A stretch of DNA of 64,000 bases from positions 62,001 through 126,000 of the forward strand of contig JADKEV010000012.1 in assembly GCA_016717855.1 (NCBI GenBank), written 5' to 3'. Made by a program: the position numbers and the translations under genes. The stretch comes from Betaproteobacteria bacterium (GTDB taxonomy: Bacteria; Pseudomonadota; Gammaproteobacteria; Burkholderiales; Casimicrobiaceae). Below are positions 19,085 to 26,876 of the stretch, piece by piece (position 1 is the first letter of the stretch; each line of letters opens with the position of its first letter). Under the pieces are notes generated by a model, which did no database searches, was not told the DNA's origin, and saw only the letters and a list, made by a program, of their open reading frames with translations.

Positions 19085-19384
19085 ATGAAATATCTGAAGC
19101 GACTGACACTTACGTTCTTGGTTGGCATGTTTGCCTGTGGTTTTGCTGTCGCGCAGGACAAGAAGGCGGCAAACCCGCAGCAGACGAAGATGGCAGAGTG
19201 CAATAAGGAAGCGGGCGACAAGAAAGGCGACGACAGGAAGAAATTCATGTCGTCTTGCCTGAAGAAGGACAAGCCGATGACCCAGCAGGAGAAGATGAAG
19301 GCCTGCAACAAGGACGCCGGCGCCATGAAGGGAGACGACCGCAAGAAGTTCATGAGCGAATGCCTGAAAGCCGACAAGAAGTAA
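19085..19384 (+). CDS. psiF: PsiF repeat family exported protein
   Basis: A 99-residue secreted protein with a signal peptide (cleavage near residue 24, GFAVAQ) and two PsiF repeats, at residues about 35-59 and 70-94, each of the form M..CNK.AG..KGDDRKKFM..CLK. In E. coli, psiF is phosphate-starvation-inducible and of unknown function. The ATG at 19085 follows a strong AAGGAGATCT ribosome site. It is followed by a strong terminator at 19421. The two repeats are highly similar, with paired cysteines that may form disulphides. Confidence 0.92.
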   Translation: MKYLKRLTLTFLVGMFACGFAVAQDKKAANPQQTKMAECNKEAGDKKGDDRKKFMSSCLKKDKPMTQQEKMKACNKDAGAMKGDDRKKFMSECLKADKK

Positions 19385-19420
19385 GCCGAAGTCGTTTCAC
19401 TCCGCAGGAGTTGTACCCGA

Positions 19421-19447
19421 AGGCAGCGCACGCGCTGCCTTTTTTTT
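19421..19447 (+). terminator. Intrinsic terminator after psiF
   Basis: Stem GGCAGCG (19422-19428)/CGCTGCC (19433-19439) with a 4-nt loop, followed by eight T residues (19440-19447). It lies 37 bp after the psiF stop and is a textbook rho-independent terminator. Confidence 0.93.
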
Positions 19448-19468
19448 GCCTGTTCGGGTGCGGACCGC

Positions 19469-19495
19469 AAAAAAAACCGGCGGGGTTGCCGCCGG
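19469..19495 (-). terminator. Intrinsic terminator on the minus strand
   Basis: Read on the minus strand: stem CCGGCGG/CCGCCGG with loop CAACC, followed by eight T residues (plus-strand A-run 19469-19476). It lies 21 bp from the psiF terminator and points the other way, so the two separate psiF from minus-strand transcripts such as rlmI. Confidence 0.88.
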
Positions 19496-19503
19496 CGAAC
19501 TAC

Positions 19504-19614
19504 TCACTGCGAGGAAAGTGGGAGGTGAACGCATCGGTACGTAACCGTACGCATACCCGCAAGCATCTTGGCAGCGTTCCCGGCGGAAAGTTCCGTCGTG
19601 ACTTGCGCAGACAT
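19504..19614 (-). CDS. Possible 36-residue small protein or small RNA 3' region
   Basis: Between rlmI and the minus-strand terminator lies a short frame starting ATG (19614), preceded by AAGGGGCTGGAC, and ending with TGA 9 bp before the terminator hairpin. The product would begin MSAQVTTELSAGNAAKM and resembles no family I recognise. The interval may instead be the long 3' UTR of rlmI or encode a small RNA. The plus side of 19449-19717 shows only GGCATGCC-type palindromes and no gene. The call is weak. Confidence 0.25.
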   Translation of the reverse strand: MSAQVTTELSAGNAAKMLAGMRTVTYRCVHLPLSSQ

Positions 19615-19717
19615 GTCCAGCCCCTTGTTTCCACGCTTGCCTTTGCCGGCCTGCCGGGCATGCCGGACATTCCGGGCATGCCGTTACCGCAGATTCTCTC
19701 CCACGCTGCCCAACGCC

Positions 19718-20932
19718 TTACGGCCCGGATGCCCCGCCCGTGGCCGTGGGATTGGCCAGCCTGACCAGCAGGCCCTTCAGATAGTCGCCCTCGGGAAACG
19801 AGAGCAGGACCGGATGGTCCGCCGACGGCCCCAGCCGGCCGATGATCTGCGCGTCGATCCGCGCATCGACGGCCGCGCCCGCGACGATCTTTTGAAACAG
19901 CTCGATGCCGACCCCGCCGGAGCACGAGAACGTCGCCAGCAGTCCGCCCGGCCGCAGCAGCTTGCATCCCAACAGGTTGATGTCCTTGTACGCGCGCGCG
20001 GCGCGTTCCACGTGCGCGGCGGTGGGGGCGAGCTTGGGCGGGTCGAGCACGATCAGGTCGAACTGCCTTGCCTGGTCGCGCAGCAGGCGCAGGTGCTTGA
20101 ACACGTCTGCCTCCACCCACTGGCCGCGGCCGTCGTCGAGCCCGTTCGATTGCGCATTGCGCATGGCGGCGGCCACTGCATCCCCGGAGCTGTCGACGCA
20201 GAGCACCGAGCGCGCCCCGCCGCGCAGTGCGTTCAGCGCAAAACCGCCGGTATACCCGAAACAGTCGAGCACGTCGCGCCCGCCGGCAAGTTCGCCGATC
20301 CGCCGGCGATTGTCGCGTTGGTCCAGGTAGAAGCCGGTCTTCTGGCCGCCCACGACGTCGACCGCATAGCGGATGCCGTGCTCCGCGATGACGAGTCCGG
20401 CCGATCCCGTGCCGCGCACCGGCCCGCTGCGCGGGGGGAGCCCTTCCAGCGCGCGCACTTCGGCGTCCGAGCGTTCGAAGATATGCGCGCAGCCGGTGAC
20501 CCCGGCCAGCGCATCGAAGATGGTCTCGCGCCAGGCTTCGGCGCCGGCGGACAGGATTTGCACGACCAGGGTATCGCCATAGCGGTCGACTATGATGCCG
20601 GGCAGGCCGTCCGATTCGGCATGCACCAGGCGCGCGGCGGTATTGCCTTCGGAGAACTGCGACGCGCGCCAGGCGACGGCCGCGGCGACGCGTCGCTCGA
20701 AAAAGGCGGCATCAATCTTGTCATTCGGATCGAAACTCCAGATCCGGGCCCGGATCTGCGAGGCCGGACTGGCGGCGGCACGGCCGAGGAAGCGTCCGTC
20801 GTCGGCCATCACGTCGACCGTCGCCCCGGGTGTGACTTCACCCTTGATGGTGGCGACGGCCCCGGAGAACACCCACGGATGGCGGTGCAACAGCGACTTT
20901 TCCCTTCCGGGACCCAACACGTAGGCAGGCAT
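19718..20932 (-). CDS. rlmI: 23S rRNA (cytosine-5)-methyltransferase, RlmI family
   Basis: A 404-residue SAM-dependent RNA methyltransferase with an N-terminal PUA domain (HPWVFSGAVATIKG) and a C-terminal Rossmann methyltransferase (VLDCFGYTGGFALNAL, DLIVLDPPKL and TFSCSGG, which carries the catalytic cysteine). E. coli RlmI (396 aa) makes m5C1962 in 23S rRNA. The ATG at 20932 (MPAYVLGPGREK) is chosen over one 36 bp upstream because it starts at the PUA domain. It is probably transcribed alone and ends upstream of the minus-strand terminator. Confidence 0.92.
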   Translation of the reverse strand: MPAYVLGPGREKSLLHRHPWVFSGAVATIKGEVTPGATVDVMADDGRFLGRAAASPASQIRARIWSFDPNDKIDAAFFERRVAAAVAWRASQFSEGNTAARLVHAESDGLPGIIVDRYGDTLVVQILSAGAEAWRETIFDALAGVTGCAHIFERSDAEVRALEGLPPRSGPVRGTGSAGLVIAEHGIRYAVDVVGGQKTGFYLDQRDNRRRIGELAGGRDVLDCFGYTGGFALNALRGGARSVLCVDSSGDAVAAAMRNAQSNGLDDGRGQWVEADVFKHLRLLRDQARQFDLIVLDPPKLAPTAAHVERAARAYKDINLLGCKLLRPGGLLATFSCSGGVGIELFQKIVAGAAVDARIDAQIIGRLGPSADHPVLLSFPEGDYLKGLLVRLANPTATGGASGP

Positions 20933-21034
20933 GAGCAGTGAATTTCCTTCGCTGCATTCTAACAGCAAGGGTCGGCGCCCCCTCCTGCAGCGAGCGCTCG
21001 ACGGGCGAGTGGCGCGTCCGGACCTGCCCGGCCG

Positions 21035-21565
21035 TCAGCGCGGCACGTAGAAGTTGTAGTCGGCTGTGAACTCGATGCGGAGGATGCGGCCCTGGTCGAG
21101 CTGGGTGCAGCCCGCCGCGGGCGCCTGGCCGCCGGAAGTGTTGACCTGCTGGATGGCGGTCACGTTGGCGAGCAACCCGGCCCCGCCTGTCGACCTGGCG
21201 GCAAGGCGCAGCCAGGGGATATCGGATTTGCTCGTGGCGGCTACGCGCGCCTGCTCCGTGCCGACGATCTTGCTGCCGTCGGTCAACTCCCACGTCGGTC
21301 CCGCGTAGTGGCGGCCGAGCGACTTGCCGGCAACGTCGCGCAGCCACGCCTCCGGCGCCTGGTACGCCCACTCGTAGCGGCCGGGCGCATCCGGCTTGGG
21401 ATCGCAGCGGTAGGCCTGCACGCCGTTGCCGACCGCGACCAGCGCCAGCCGCTGGTTCGCCGGCGCCGCGATTTCCGCCGGGATGGTGGTCCGTGGATAC
21501 ACGCCGACTTCGAGCATGCCGCAGCCAGCGACAACCAACGAAAGCAATCCTGACACACCACGCAT
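21035..21565 (-). CDS. DUF3455 family lipoprotein
   Basis: A 176-residue protein with a lipoprotein signal (MRGVSGLLSLVVAGC, lipid-anchor Cys at about residue 15) and a DUF3455 domain, recognised from the IAAPANQRLALVAVGNGVQ and YRCDPKP blocks and the terminal FTADYNFYVP. DUF3455 proteins are exported and have no known function. A GGAG ribosome site precedes the ATG at 21565, whereas a longer in-frame start at 21607 lacks the signal peptide. It probably belongs with the DUF1223 gene upstream on the same strand, 85 bp away. Confidence 0.85.
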   Translation of the reverse strand: MRGVSGLLSLVVAGCGMLEVGVYPRTTIPAEIAAPANQRLALVAVGNGVQAYRCDPKPDAPGRYEWAYQAPEAWLRDVAGKSLGRHYAGPTWELTDGSKIVGTEQARVAATSKSDIPWLRLAARSTGGAGLLANVTAIQQVNTSGGQAPAAGCTQLDQGRILRIEFTADYNFYVPR

Positions 21566-21650
21566 GCGCACTCCGGTTCCGCCTATCGAACGCGCATTGT
21601 GCGGCACCGCCTGCCCGGGGACAAGTGCGGCGGCGGCCGGGGCGACCGGC

Positions 21651-22436
21651 TCAGCCGCCGCAATCGCGCAGCGGCAGCGCCAGCGCCTGCAGCGTGCTTC
21701 CCCGGTCGTCGACGGCGATCACCGCGACGCCCGATTGCCCGGGGACCGCGTCGTCGGGGAGCGCCAGGGTCTGCGTGAGTTCGAGCGCGCCGGCGTCGAA
21801 CGCAAAGGGTCCCAGCCAGCGGCGCACCACAAAGTCGTGCCGCAGCACGACGCCTTTGTTCTCGCCCGATTTCACGTCGCTGGACAAGCCGCTTTCGAAA
21901 AGGGCGACGTAGGCCGCGGCGGCGCGCGCGCCCGGCAGCGCCCTGCCGGCGACGCTGATCAGCACTTTCCCGGCGGCCGCGGGCGCCGCGCTGACGCGCA
22001 AATCCGCGCGTGCCGCCTTCGCCGCCGCGGTTGCCGCCACCTTGTCGGGACTCGTCCGGCGCCATTGCTGGAACTCGCGCCCCTCGACCAGCACCTGCGG
22101 GGTGTAGACGACCCTGGCGCCGCCCCGGCTCGCGGCTTCGCGGTGGCGCACGCCGAATGCCGGATCGGCGAAACGGTCCTTCCATCCCAGGTAGTCCCAA
22201 TAGTCAATGTGGAAGGCCAGCGGCACCACTTTGCCGGTGGCGGCGTGGTCCTTGAGCGCGGCGAGCCAGCGGTCGGCGGGCGGGCAACTGTCGCAGCCTT
22301 CCGAGGTGTAGAGCTCGACTACCGCGGGCACCAGCTTGCCGCTGGTTGCGGTGCAGGCGGGCGCCGCGGCGCCGGACAGCGCGGGCAGGCAAAGCAGGCA
22401 GAGCAGGATCTGGGCGGCGGCGAAGCGAGTGCGCAT
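21651..22436 (-). CDS. DUF1223 family exported thioredoxin-fold protein
   Basis: A 261-residue protein with a signal peptide (residues 1-23) and a DUF1223 domain: VVELYTSEGCDSCPPADRWLAAL has the CxxC active-site pair in a thioredoxin-like fold, followed by PLAFHIDYWDYLGWKD and the YTPQVLVEG cis-proline strand. The family is periplasmic and of unknown function; the CDSC pair suggests redox activity. The start is 13 bp downstream of the rlmM stop on the same strand, so they are probably co-transcribed. Confidence 0.9.
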   Translation of the reverse strand: MRTRFAAAQILLCLLCLPALSGAAAPACTATSGKLVPAVVELYTSEGCDSCPPADRWLAALKDHAATGKVVPLAFHIDYWDYLGWKDRFADPAFGVRHREAASRGGARVVYTPQVLVEGREFQQWRRTSPDKVAATAAAKAARADLRVSAAPAAAGKVLISVAGRALPGARAAAAYVALFESGLSSDVKSGENKGVVLRHDFVVRRWLGPFAFDAGALELTQTLALPDDAVPGQSGVAVIAVDDRGSTLQALALPLRDCGG

Positions 22437-22448
22437 GTGCGGCGCCTT

Positions 22449-23594
22449 TCACTTTGAATGTAGCGCTTGGTCGGAGGTGCGGTGCCGTTTCTTACGGGGA
22501 TCGTCGGTCCGGTGCGCGTAACCGGTGACCTCTTCGCGATCATGATAAAGGTGCTTGAAGCGCAGCGTGCACGTCACGCCCGCCGCGCGCCAGCGCTCGC
22601 GCATCGCCCCCCGGCAGCGTTCGAGTTCCTCGTAGCGCTTTTTCATCGGCAGCTTCAGGTTGAAGATGCTGTGCGTGCACCAGCCGCCGGCGAACCAGTC
22701 CGCCACCAGTTCCGCCACGCGGATCGGCTGTTCGACCATGTCGCAAACCATCCAGTCGACCGGACGCCGCGGGCGGTAGCGGAAGCCATCGGCGCGCACG
22801 TGTTCGACCAGGCCGGTCACCAGCAGTTGCGCGGCCAGCGGCCCGTTGTCGACCGCGGTGACGCGAACGCCGCGCCGCACGAGTTGCCAGGTCCATCCGC
22901 CGGGGGCCGCGCCAAGGTCCACCGCCGTCGCGCCCTCGCGCAGCAGGCGCCGGTCCTCCGCGGGCGGCAGCCACAAGTGCAGGGCTTCGGCGAGCTTCTG
23001 CGTCGAGCGCGACGGCGCATGCGGAGGCAGGCTCAGCCGCGGCACGCCCATGGGCCAGGGCGACGAATTACCCGGATCGGAGACGCCCGCGCAGACCGTG
23101 GACGAGCCGATGAAGAACAGATGCAGTTGCGGCAAGCCGATCTCGCCTTCGCGCAACAGCGACGCAGCCTTCAGCGCATGCTCGAGAGGCGGCGCGAACT
23201 TGCGGCAAAACGCGCCCAACTCCTTGGCTTCGTTGGTGTCCGCAGTCTCCAGCCAAACAGCGCCGAACGCCGTGCCGAACGCGGCGATCGCCGGCAGCAA
23301 CGCGCCCACGCGATCCGCGGCCGGCAGATCGACGATCCACGGCGCGGCAAAAATCAGTTGCCGGGCGAAGACCAGGTATTCGAAGCGCAGCCCGGCGCGC
23401 AGTTTTGCGCCGGCGCCGGCGTCGTTCGGGACGAATTCGACGTAGCCGGCGCCGGCTTTGCCGCGCACCGCGCCGGCGACGGACAAGCCCGTGCAAGCCG
23501 CCGTAATTTCCTGCCCGCATTCGCGTTCGAATCCGGGACGGCAGTAAAGGAGCAACGCGGAGGGACTGAAGGCTGGTGCGGTCGCGGGAAGCAT
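22449..23594 (-). CDS. rlmM: 23S rRNA (cytidine-2498-2'-O)-methyltransferase RlmM
   Basis: A 381-residue rRNA methyltransferase. An N-terminal THUMP-like part is followed by a Rossmann-fold methyltransferase with the SAM loop DLGAAPGGWTWQL and the catalytic-region segments VDWMVCDMVEQP and NLKLPMKKRYEEL, as in E. coli RlmM (366 aa). The C-terminus has an extra basic tail (DDPRKKRHRTSDQ). It is probably followed on one transcript by the DUF1223 gene, 13 bp downstream. Confidence 0.94.
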   Translation of the reverse strand: MLPATAPAFSPSALLLYCRPGFERECGQEITAACTGLSVAGAVRGKAGAGYVEFVPNDAGAGAKLRAGLRFEYLVFARQLIFAAPWIVDLPAADRVGALLPAIAAFGTAFGAVWLETADTNEAKELGAFCRKFAPPLEHALKAASLLREGEIGLPQLHLFFIGSSTVCAGVSDPGNSSPWPMGVPRLSLPPHAPSRSTQKLAEALHLWLPPAEDRRLLREGATAVDLGAAPGGWTWQLVRRGVRVTAVDNGPLAAQLLVTGLVEHVRADGFRYRPRRPVDWMVCDMVEQPIRVAELVADWFAGGWCTHSIFNLKLPMKKRYEELERCRGAMRERWRAAGVTCTLRFKHLYHDREEVTGYAHRTDDPRKKRHRTSDQALHSK

Positions 23595-23718
23595 CCGGGG
23601 ATTCTACTGCCTGCGTCCGTGCACGGACGCTGCGCCGCGAACGGCACCTGGCAGCGCCGGCTTCCGGGCAACCCGCGCGCCGCTGCGCCCTCGCGTCACC
23701 CCCGGCGTCTCGCCGCAA

Positions 23719-24918
23719 CTAGCGCTCGCGCACCTCGAAGGCCACGAATTGCGTGAATTGCCGCGGGTTGAAGTTGTCGTCGGAGACGAAGACCAGGCTG
23801 CGGCCGCCGCCGGGCAGGCGCGGGCCCCACGTCATGCCTTCGATATTGTCGAGCGGAATGCCCAGCGTCCTGAAATCGAGCAGCAGGCGCTTGGCCGCAG
23901 GCACATAGCGCTGTCCCGCCAGCGCCTCGAAGCCGGAGACATCGGTGGCGCCACGCAGGTCGACCGCGTACAGCTTGATGGTCACGCCGGTGCCCGCGGC
24001 GAAACTGCGCTCCAGCACCAGCAGCCGCTCTGCGTCCAGCGCCAGGACCTCGGGGATGCCGTTGTCGGCAAAGCCGCCGGGCTGCGCAGGCGGCGCGGGA
24101 ATCGGCGCCACGTCGATCACGTACTCGGCGCGGGGCCGGCCGCTGGCGTAATCGAGGGCAAGCAGGCGGCTGGGGCTGGATTCGGTCAGCGTCGCCGCCG
24201 GTCCATCCTGCAGCAATGCGTTCTCGGTCATCACGTAGAGCGTCGCGTAGTCCGGGCTGAACGCGAGACCCTCGAAACCCAGGTTGCGGCGAACGCCGCG
24301 ATTGCGGGCCGAGGCGTGAAACTTTTCGGGGATCACGAACGGGCGCAGCAAGGTCCCGTCGCGCAGCATTTCCCAGACGTTGGGATTGGCGAGCACCGGC
24401 GGCTCGCCGGGCCTGATCATCCGCTCACCCTCGCCGCACCAGACCAGCCGCCCGCTGGGGGCATGCACGCGGATGCCTTCCGGATCCGCCGCCAGTCCCG
24501 GATTGGTGTTGTGGCTGGGGAACGCCGAGCCGTCGAGGCGCTTCAGCGTCTGCACCCCAAACAGCGTGACGCCGGCGTGGCCCGGGTTCGGGGCCATGCT
24601 GAACAGCGAAAGATCGAGCGCGAGTTCATAAAAGCGGGACCACTCCTTGTCCGATCCGTCATCGCTGATCACCCAGTAGCGCCCGGTCGCGGCATCGTAG
24701 TCGATGCCCGAGAGTCCGCCCACGGTCGTGTCCGCGTAGCGATGACCGTGCGGAAGCACCTGCTGGCCCATGTAGACGAGTTCGAGCCGCGCATCGCGCT
24801 GCTCCATGCCGGGGAGCGACTGGCAGCCCGCCAGCACAAGAAGGAAGAGGGCGGCGATCGCTGCGAGCCCGATGACTGGCCGGTGCGATCGGTTGGGCGC
24901 GGAATCGAGTCGTAGCAT
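23719..24918 (-). CDS. Phytase-like esterase domain lipoprotein
   Basis: A 399-residue lipoprotein (signal ending LFLLVLAGCQS, lipidated Cys32) with a beta-propeller of the phytase-like family: repeated blocks GGLSGIDYDAATGRYWVISDDG, NLGFEGLAFSPDYATLYVMTEN and DNIEGMTWGP. Such proteins are exported and may act on phosphate esters; direct evidence is lacking. It lies upstream of the RlmM group on the same strand, 124 bp away, and is preceded by a pair of inverted intergenic repeats. Confidence 0.85.
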   Translation of the reverse strand: MLRLDSAPNRSHRPVIGLAAIAALFLLVLAGCQSLPGMEQRDARLELVYMGQQVLPHGHRYADTTVGGLSGIDYDAATGRYWVISDDGSDKEWSRFYELALDLSLFSMAPNPGHAGVTLFGVQTLKRLDGSAFPSHNTNPGLAADPEGIRVHAPSGRLVWCGEGERMIRPGEPPVLANPNVWEMLRDGTLLRPFVIPEKFHASARNRGVRRNLGFEGLAFSPDYATLYVMTENALLQDGPAATLTESSPSRLLALDYASGRPRAEYVIDVAPIPAPPAQPGGFADNGIPEVLALDAERLLVLERSFAAGTGVTIKLYAVDLRGATDVSGFEALAGQRYVPAAKRLLLDFRTLGIPLDNIEGMTWGPRLPGGGRSLVFVSDDNFNPRQFTQFVAFEVRER

Positions 24919-24961
24919 GTTCGGCGGGTCCGGTGCTTTCTGGTGGGCGAGACAAACTCTC

Positions 24962-25132
24962 GTAGGATGGGTGGAGCGCAGCGATACCCATCATCGCCGG
25001 CACGACGGGCGCGCTCGGCGCGAAGCGCTCCGGATTTCGGCGGCGATGCACAAGCCCATGCCCGAGCCTGCAATGGCAGCGCCCACCACCACGTAGTCCT
25101 TGATGGGCATCGCTGCGCTCCACCCATCCTAC
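24962..25132. repeat. Inverted pair of 31-bp palindromic repeats around a 109-bp spacer
   Basis: Two copies of the same 31-bp element as at 9468-9498, in opposite orientation: 24962-24992 (GTAGGATGGGTGGAGC... on plus) and 25102-25132 (the same on minus, with one C for T change). The 109-bp spacer can be read on the minus strand as DYVVVGAAIAGSG, which looks like the FAD-binding start of an oxidoreductase but has no start codon or continuation. The whole block could form a large cruciform or be a captured fragment. Confidence 0.8.
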
Positions 25133-25177
25133 GGCATTTCATTGGCACGCCATCGGCAAGTGGCCGCGGCGATGCAG

Positions 25178-25390
25178 CTACCGGACGCGCCGGGCGGGAA
25201 ACTCCTCGTCGATGTTGTCGCGGTAGTAGCTCCACGCCGACGCCGAGGACAGCAGCCGCCTGGCTGCTTCTTCGCCGACGCCCGGGTGCTCGACAATCGT
25301 GCCGTTGGCCAGTTCCACGCGCAGCACCCGGGTCCGCGCATCGTACCCGGCGGCGCGCAAGTTGCCGCTGCTCAGCTTTTTCATTTCCAT
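25178..25390 (-). CDS. KTSC domain-containing small protein
   Basis: A 70-residue protein recognised as a KTSC domain from the SSGNLRAAGYDARTRVLRVEL start, the ANGTIVEHPGV centre and the SASAWSYYRDNID end. KTSC proteins are small and of uncertain, probably nucleic-acid-related, function. A GGAG ribosome site lies a few bases before the ATG. It stands alone between an acyl-CoA region and the repeat pair. Confidence 0.82.
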   Translation of the reverse strand: MEMKKLSSGNLRAAGYDARTRVLRVELANGTIVEHPGVGEEAARRLLSSASAWSYYRDNIDEEFPARRVR

Positions 25391-25431
25391 CGCATCGCTC
25401 CAACCTGCAAGTCACCACCATGAACATCGAC

Positions 25432-25680
25432 TCATCCCAGCTCGAAGGTTGTCACGCCGAACACGCGCTCCAGCGCAATCGCCGGCGCATCACCTGAATA
25501 CATGCGCGCCGCGCGGAACACCTTCTTCATGCCGTGACTCGCGGCCAGCCGCAAGCCCGTGGCGTTTACATCCGGCACGTCGACGTAGTCCGGCTCGTCG
25601 TCGCGGACGTGACGGCACAGCGCCACGTAGAGTTGGCCGGCGATCGCCGCGTCATCGGCAGACGCGGCCGGGTGCGCTAC
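25432..25680 (-). pseudogene. C-terminal remnant of a GNAT acetyltransferase
   Basis: An 82-codon frame with no start codon, ending RVFGVTTFELG, which is the conserved C-terminus of a two-domain GNAT family (GNAT plus acetyltransf_18 domain, about 280 residues). The segment GMKKVFRAARMYSGDAPAI is also typical. Only the last third remains, and it abuts the acyl-CoA dehydrogenase gene, whose stop overlaps its first codon. The 5' part has been lost by deletion or rearrangement, so this is a gene fragment. Confidence 0.75.
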
Positions 25681-26840
25681 GCCGCCATCCCCTCGGCGTA
25701 CTGCGCCAGGTGATGCTCGTAATCGCCGAAGGTCTGGTTGAGCATGGTCAGGCGCTTCACGTAGTGACTGACGGCCAGTTCGTCGGTCACGCCCATGCCG
25801 CCGTGCAGCTGCACCGCGTGCTTGCCGACGAACCGTCCGGCTTCGGCGATCGTCGCGCGCGCGGCGGCGATCGCGCTGCGGCGCGCTCCCGCATCTTCGA
25901 GGCCCACCTTCACCGCGGCGAAGTAGGCCATCGCGCGGACCTGCTCGACGCAGACCAGCATGTCGGCGACCCGGTGCTGCAGCGCCTGGAACTTGCCGAT
26001 CGGCACGCCGAACTGCTTGCGCGTCTTCAGGTATTCGTTGGTCGCCTCGATCAGCGCCTCGACGATGCCCAGCGCCTCGGCGCACAGCGCGGCGCCCGCC
26101 AGCTGGATGGTGCGTTCGAGGACGGCGGCGCCGCCGGTGTTGCCACCGGTCCCGCCGGCCAGCAGCGCTGATTGCGGAACCACGACGCCGTCGAGCGTAA
26201 TCTCCGCGGCGCGCAATCCATCGACGGTCGCGCTGTCCAGCGCGCGCAAGCCGGGCGCGGCGCGGTCGACGATGAACAAGGCGATGCCCTCGGCGTCCGT
26301 GATGCTTCCCGCGACGCGCGCGCTGACGATCAGGTGATCCGCCTGCGCGCCATGCAGCACCACGGCCTTCCTGCCGGCCAGGGTAAATCCGCCGGCGGTC
26401 GCGGTCGCGGTCGCGGCCACGTGGTTGGCGTCATAGCGTCCGCCAGGTTCCAGCGCCGCGAGGGCGAAGACCTTGCTGCCATCGGCCAGCTCCGGCAGCA
26501 ATTGCGCCTGCTGGAGGTCGGTGCCGCCCAGCGCAATCGCATTGGCGCAGACGACGGCGCTCATCCACAGGGGTTCCACGACCAGCGCGCGCCCGAGCTC
26601 GCGCATCACCACGAGCGTGTCGAGCGGATTGCCGCCCGGGCCGGCGGCGAGGCCGCCGTGCGCTTCGGGCACGTTGAGCGCCAGCACGCCCATGTCGGCG
26701 TAGGCCTGCCAATGCTCGACGCTGTAGCCGTTCGGCGCGGCGATCGCCGTCCGGCGCGCGGGCAGCCCGTAGCTCTTGGCGAGGTAGCGCCGGAGGCTGT
26801 CTTCGAGCAGCGTCTGTTCCTGGGTGAAATTGAAATCCAT
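25677..26840 (-). CDS. Acyl-CoA dehydrogenase (pimeloyl-CoA dehydrogenase small-subunit-like)
   Basis: A 387-residue flavoprotein oxidising an acyl-CoA to its enoyl-CoA. The N-terminal MDFNFTQEQTLLEDSLRRYL and the C-terminal block RKQFGVPIGKFQALQHRVADM ... VQLHGGMGVTDELAVSHYVKRL are family hallmarks. Together with the 402-residue dehydrogenase upstream (36 bp apart, same strand) it resembles PimC/PimD-type pairs, which may form a heteromeric enzyme. Electrons would go through ETF to the ETF-QO at the left edge. The fatty-acid chain specificity is unknown. Confidence 0.9.
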   Translation of the reverse strand: MDFNFTQEQTLLEDSLRRYLAKSYGLPARRTAIAAPNGYSVEHWQAYADMGVLALNVPEAHGGLAAGPGGNPLDTLVVMRELGRALVVEPLWMSAVVCANAIALGGTDLQQAQLLPELADGSKVFALAALEPGGRYDANHVAATATATAGGFTLAGRKAVVLHGAQADHLIVSARVAGSITDAEGIALFIVDRAAPGLRALDSATVDGLRAAEITLDGVVVPQSALLAGGTGGNTGGAAVLERTIQLAGAALCAEALGIVEALIEATNEYLKTRKQFGVPIGKFQALQHRVADMLVCVEQVRAMAYFAAVKVGLEDAGARRSAIAAARATIAEAGRFVGKHAVQLHGGMGVTDELAVSHYVKRLTMLNQTFGDYEHHLAQYAEGMAA

Positions 26841-26876
26841 GACTTTCCTTGGTTAGCGCCCGGCGGGCGTTCCGCC

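Noticed and set aside
19630..19690. GGCATGCC repeats read as Met-Pro-Gly repeats of a protein
   Set aside because: The frame has no clear start, codon use is atypical, and the sequence is better explained by short palindromes.
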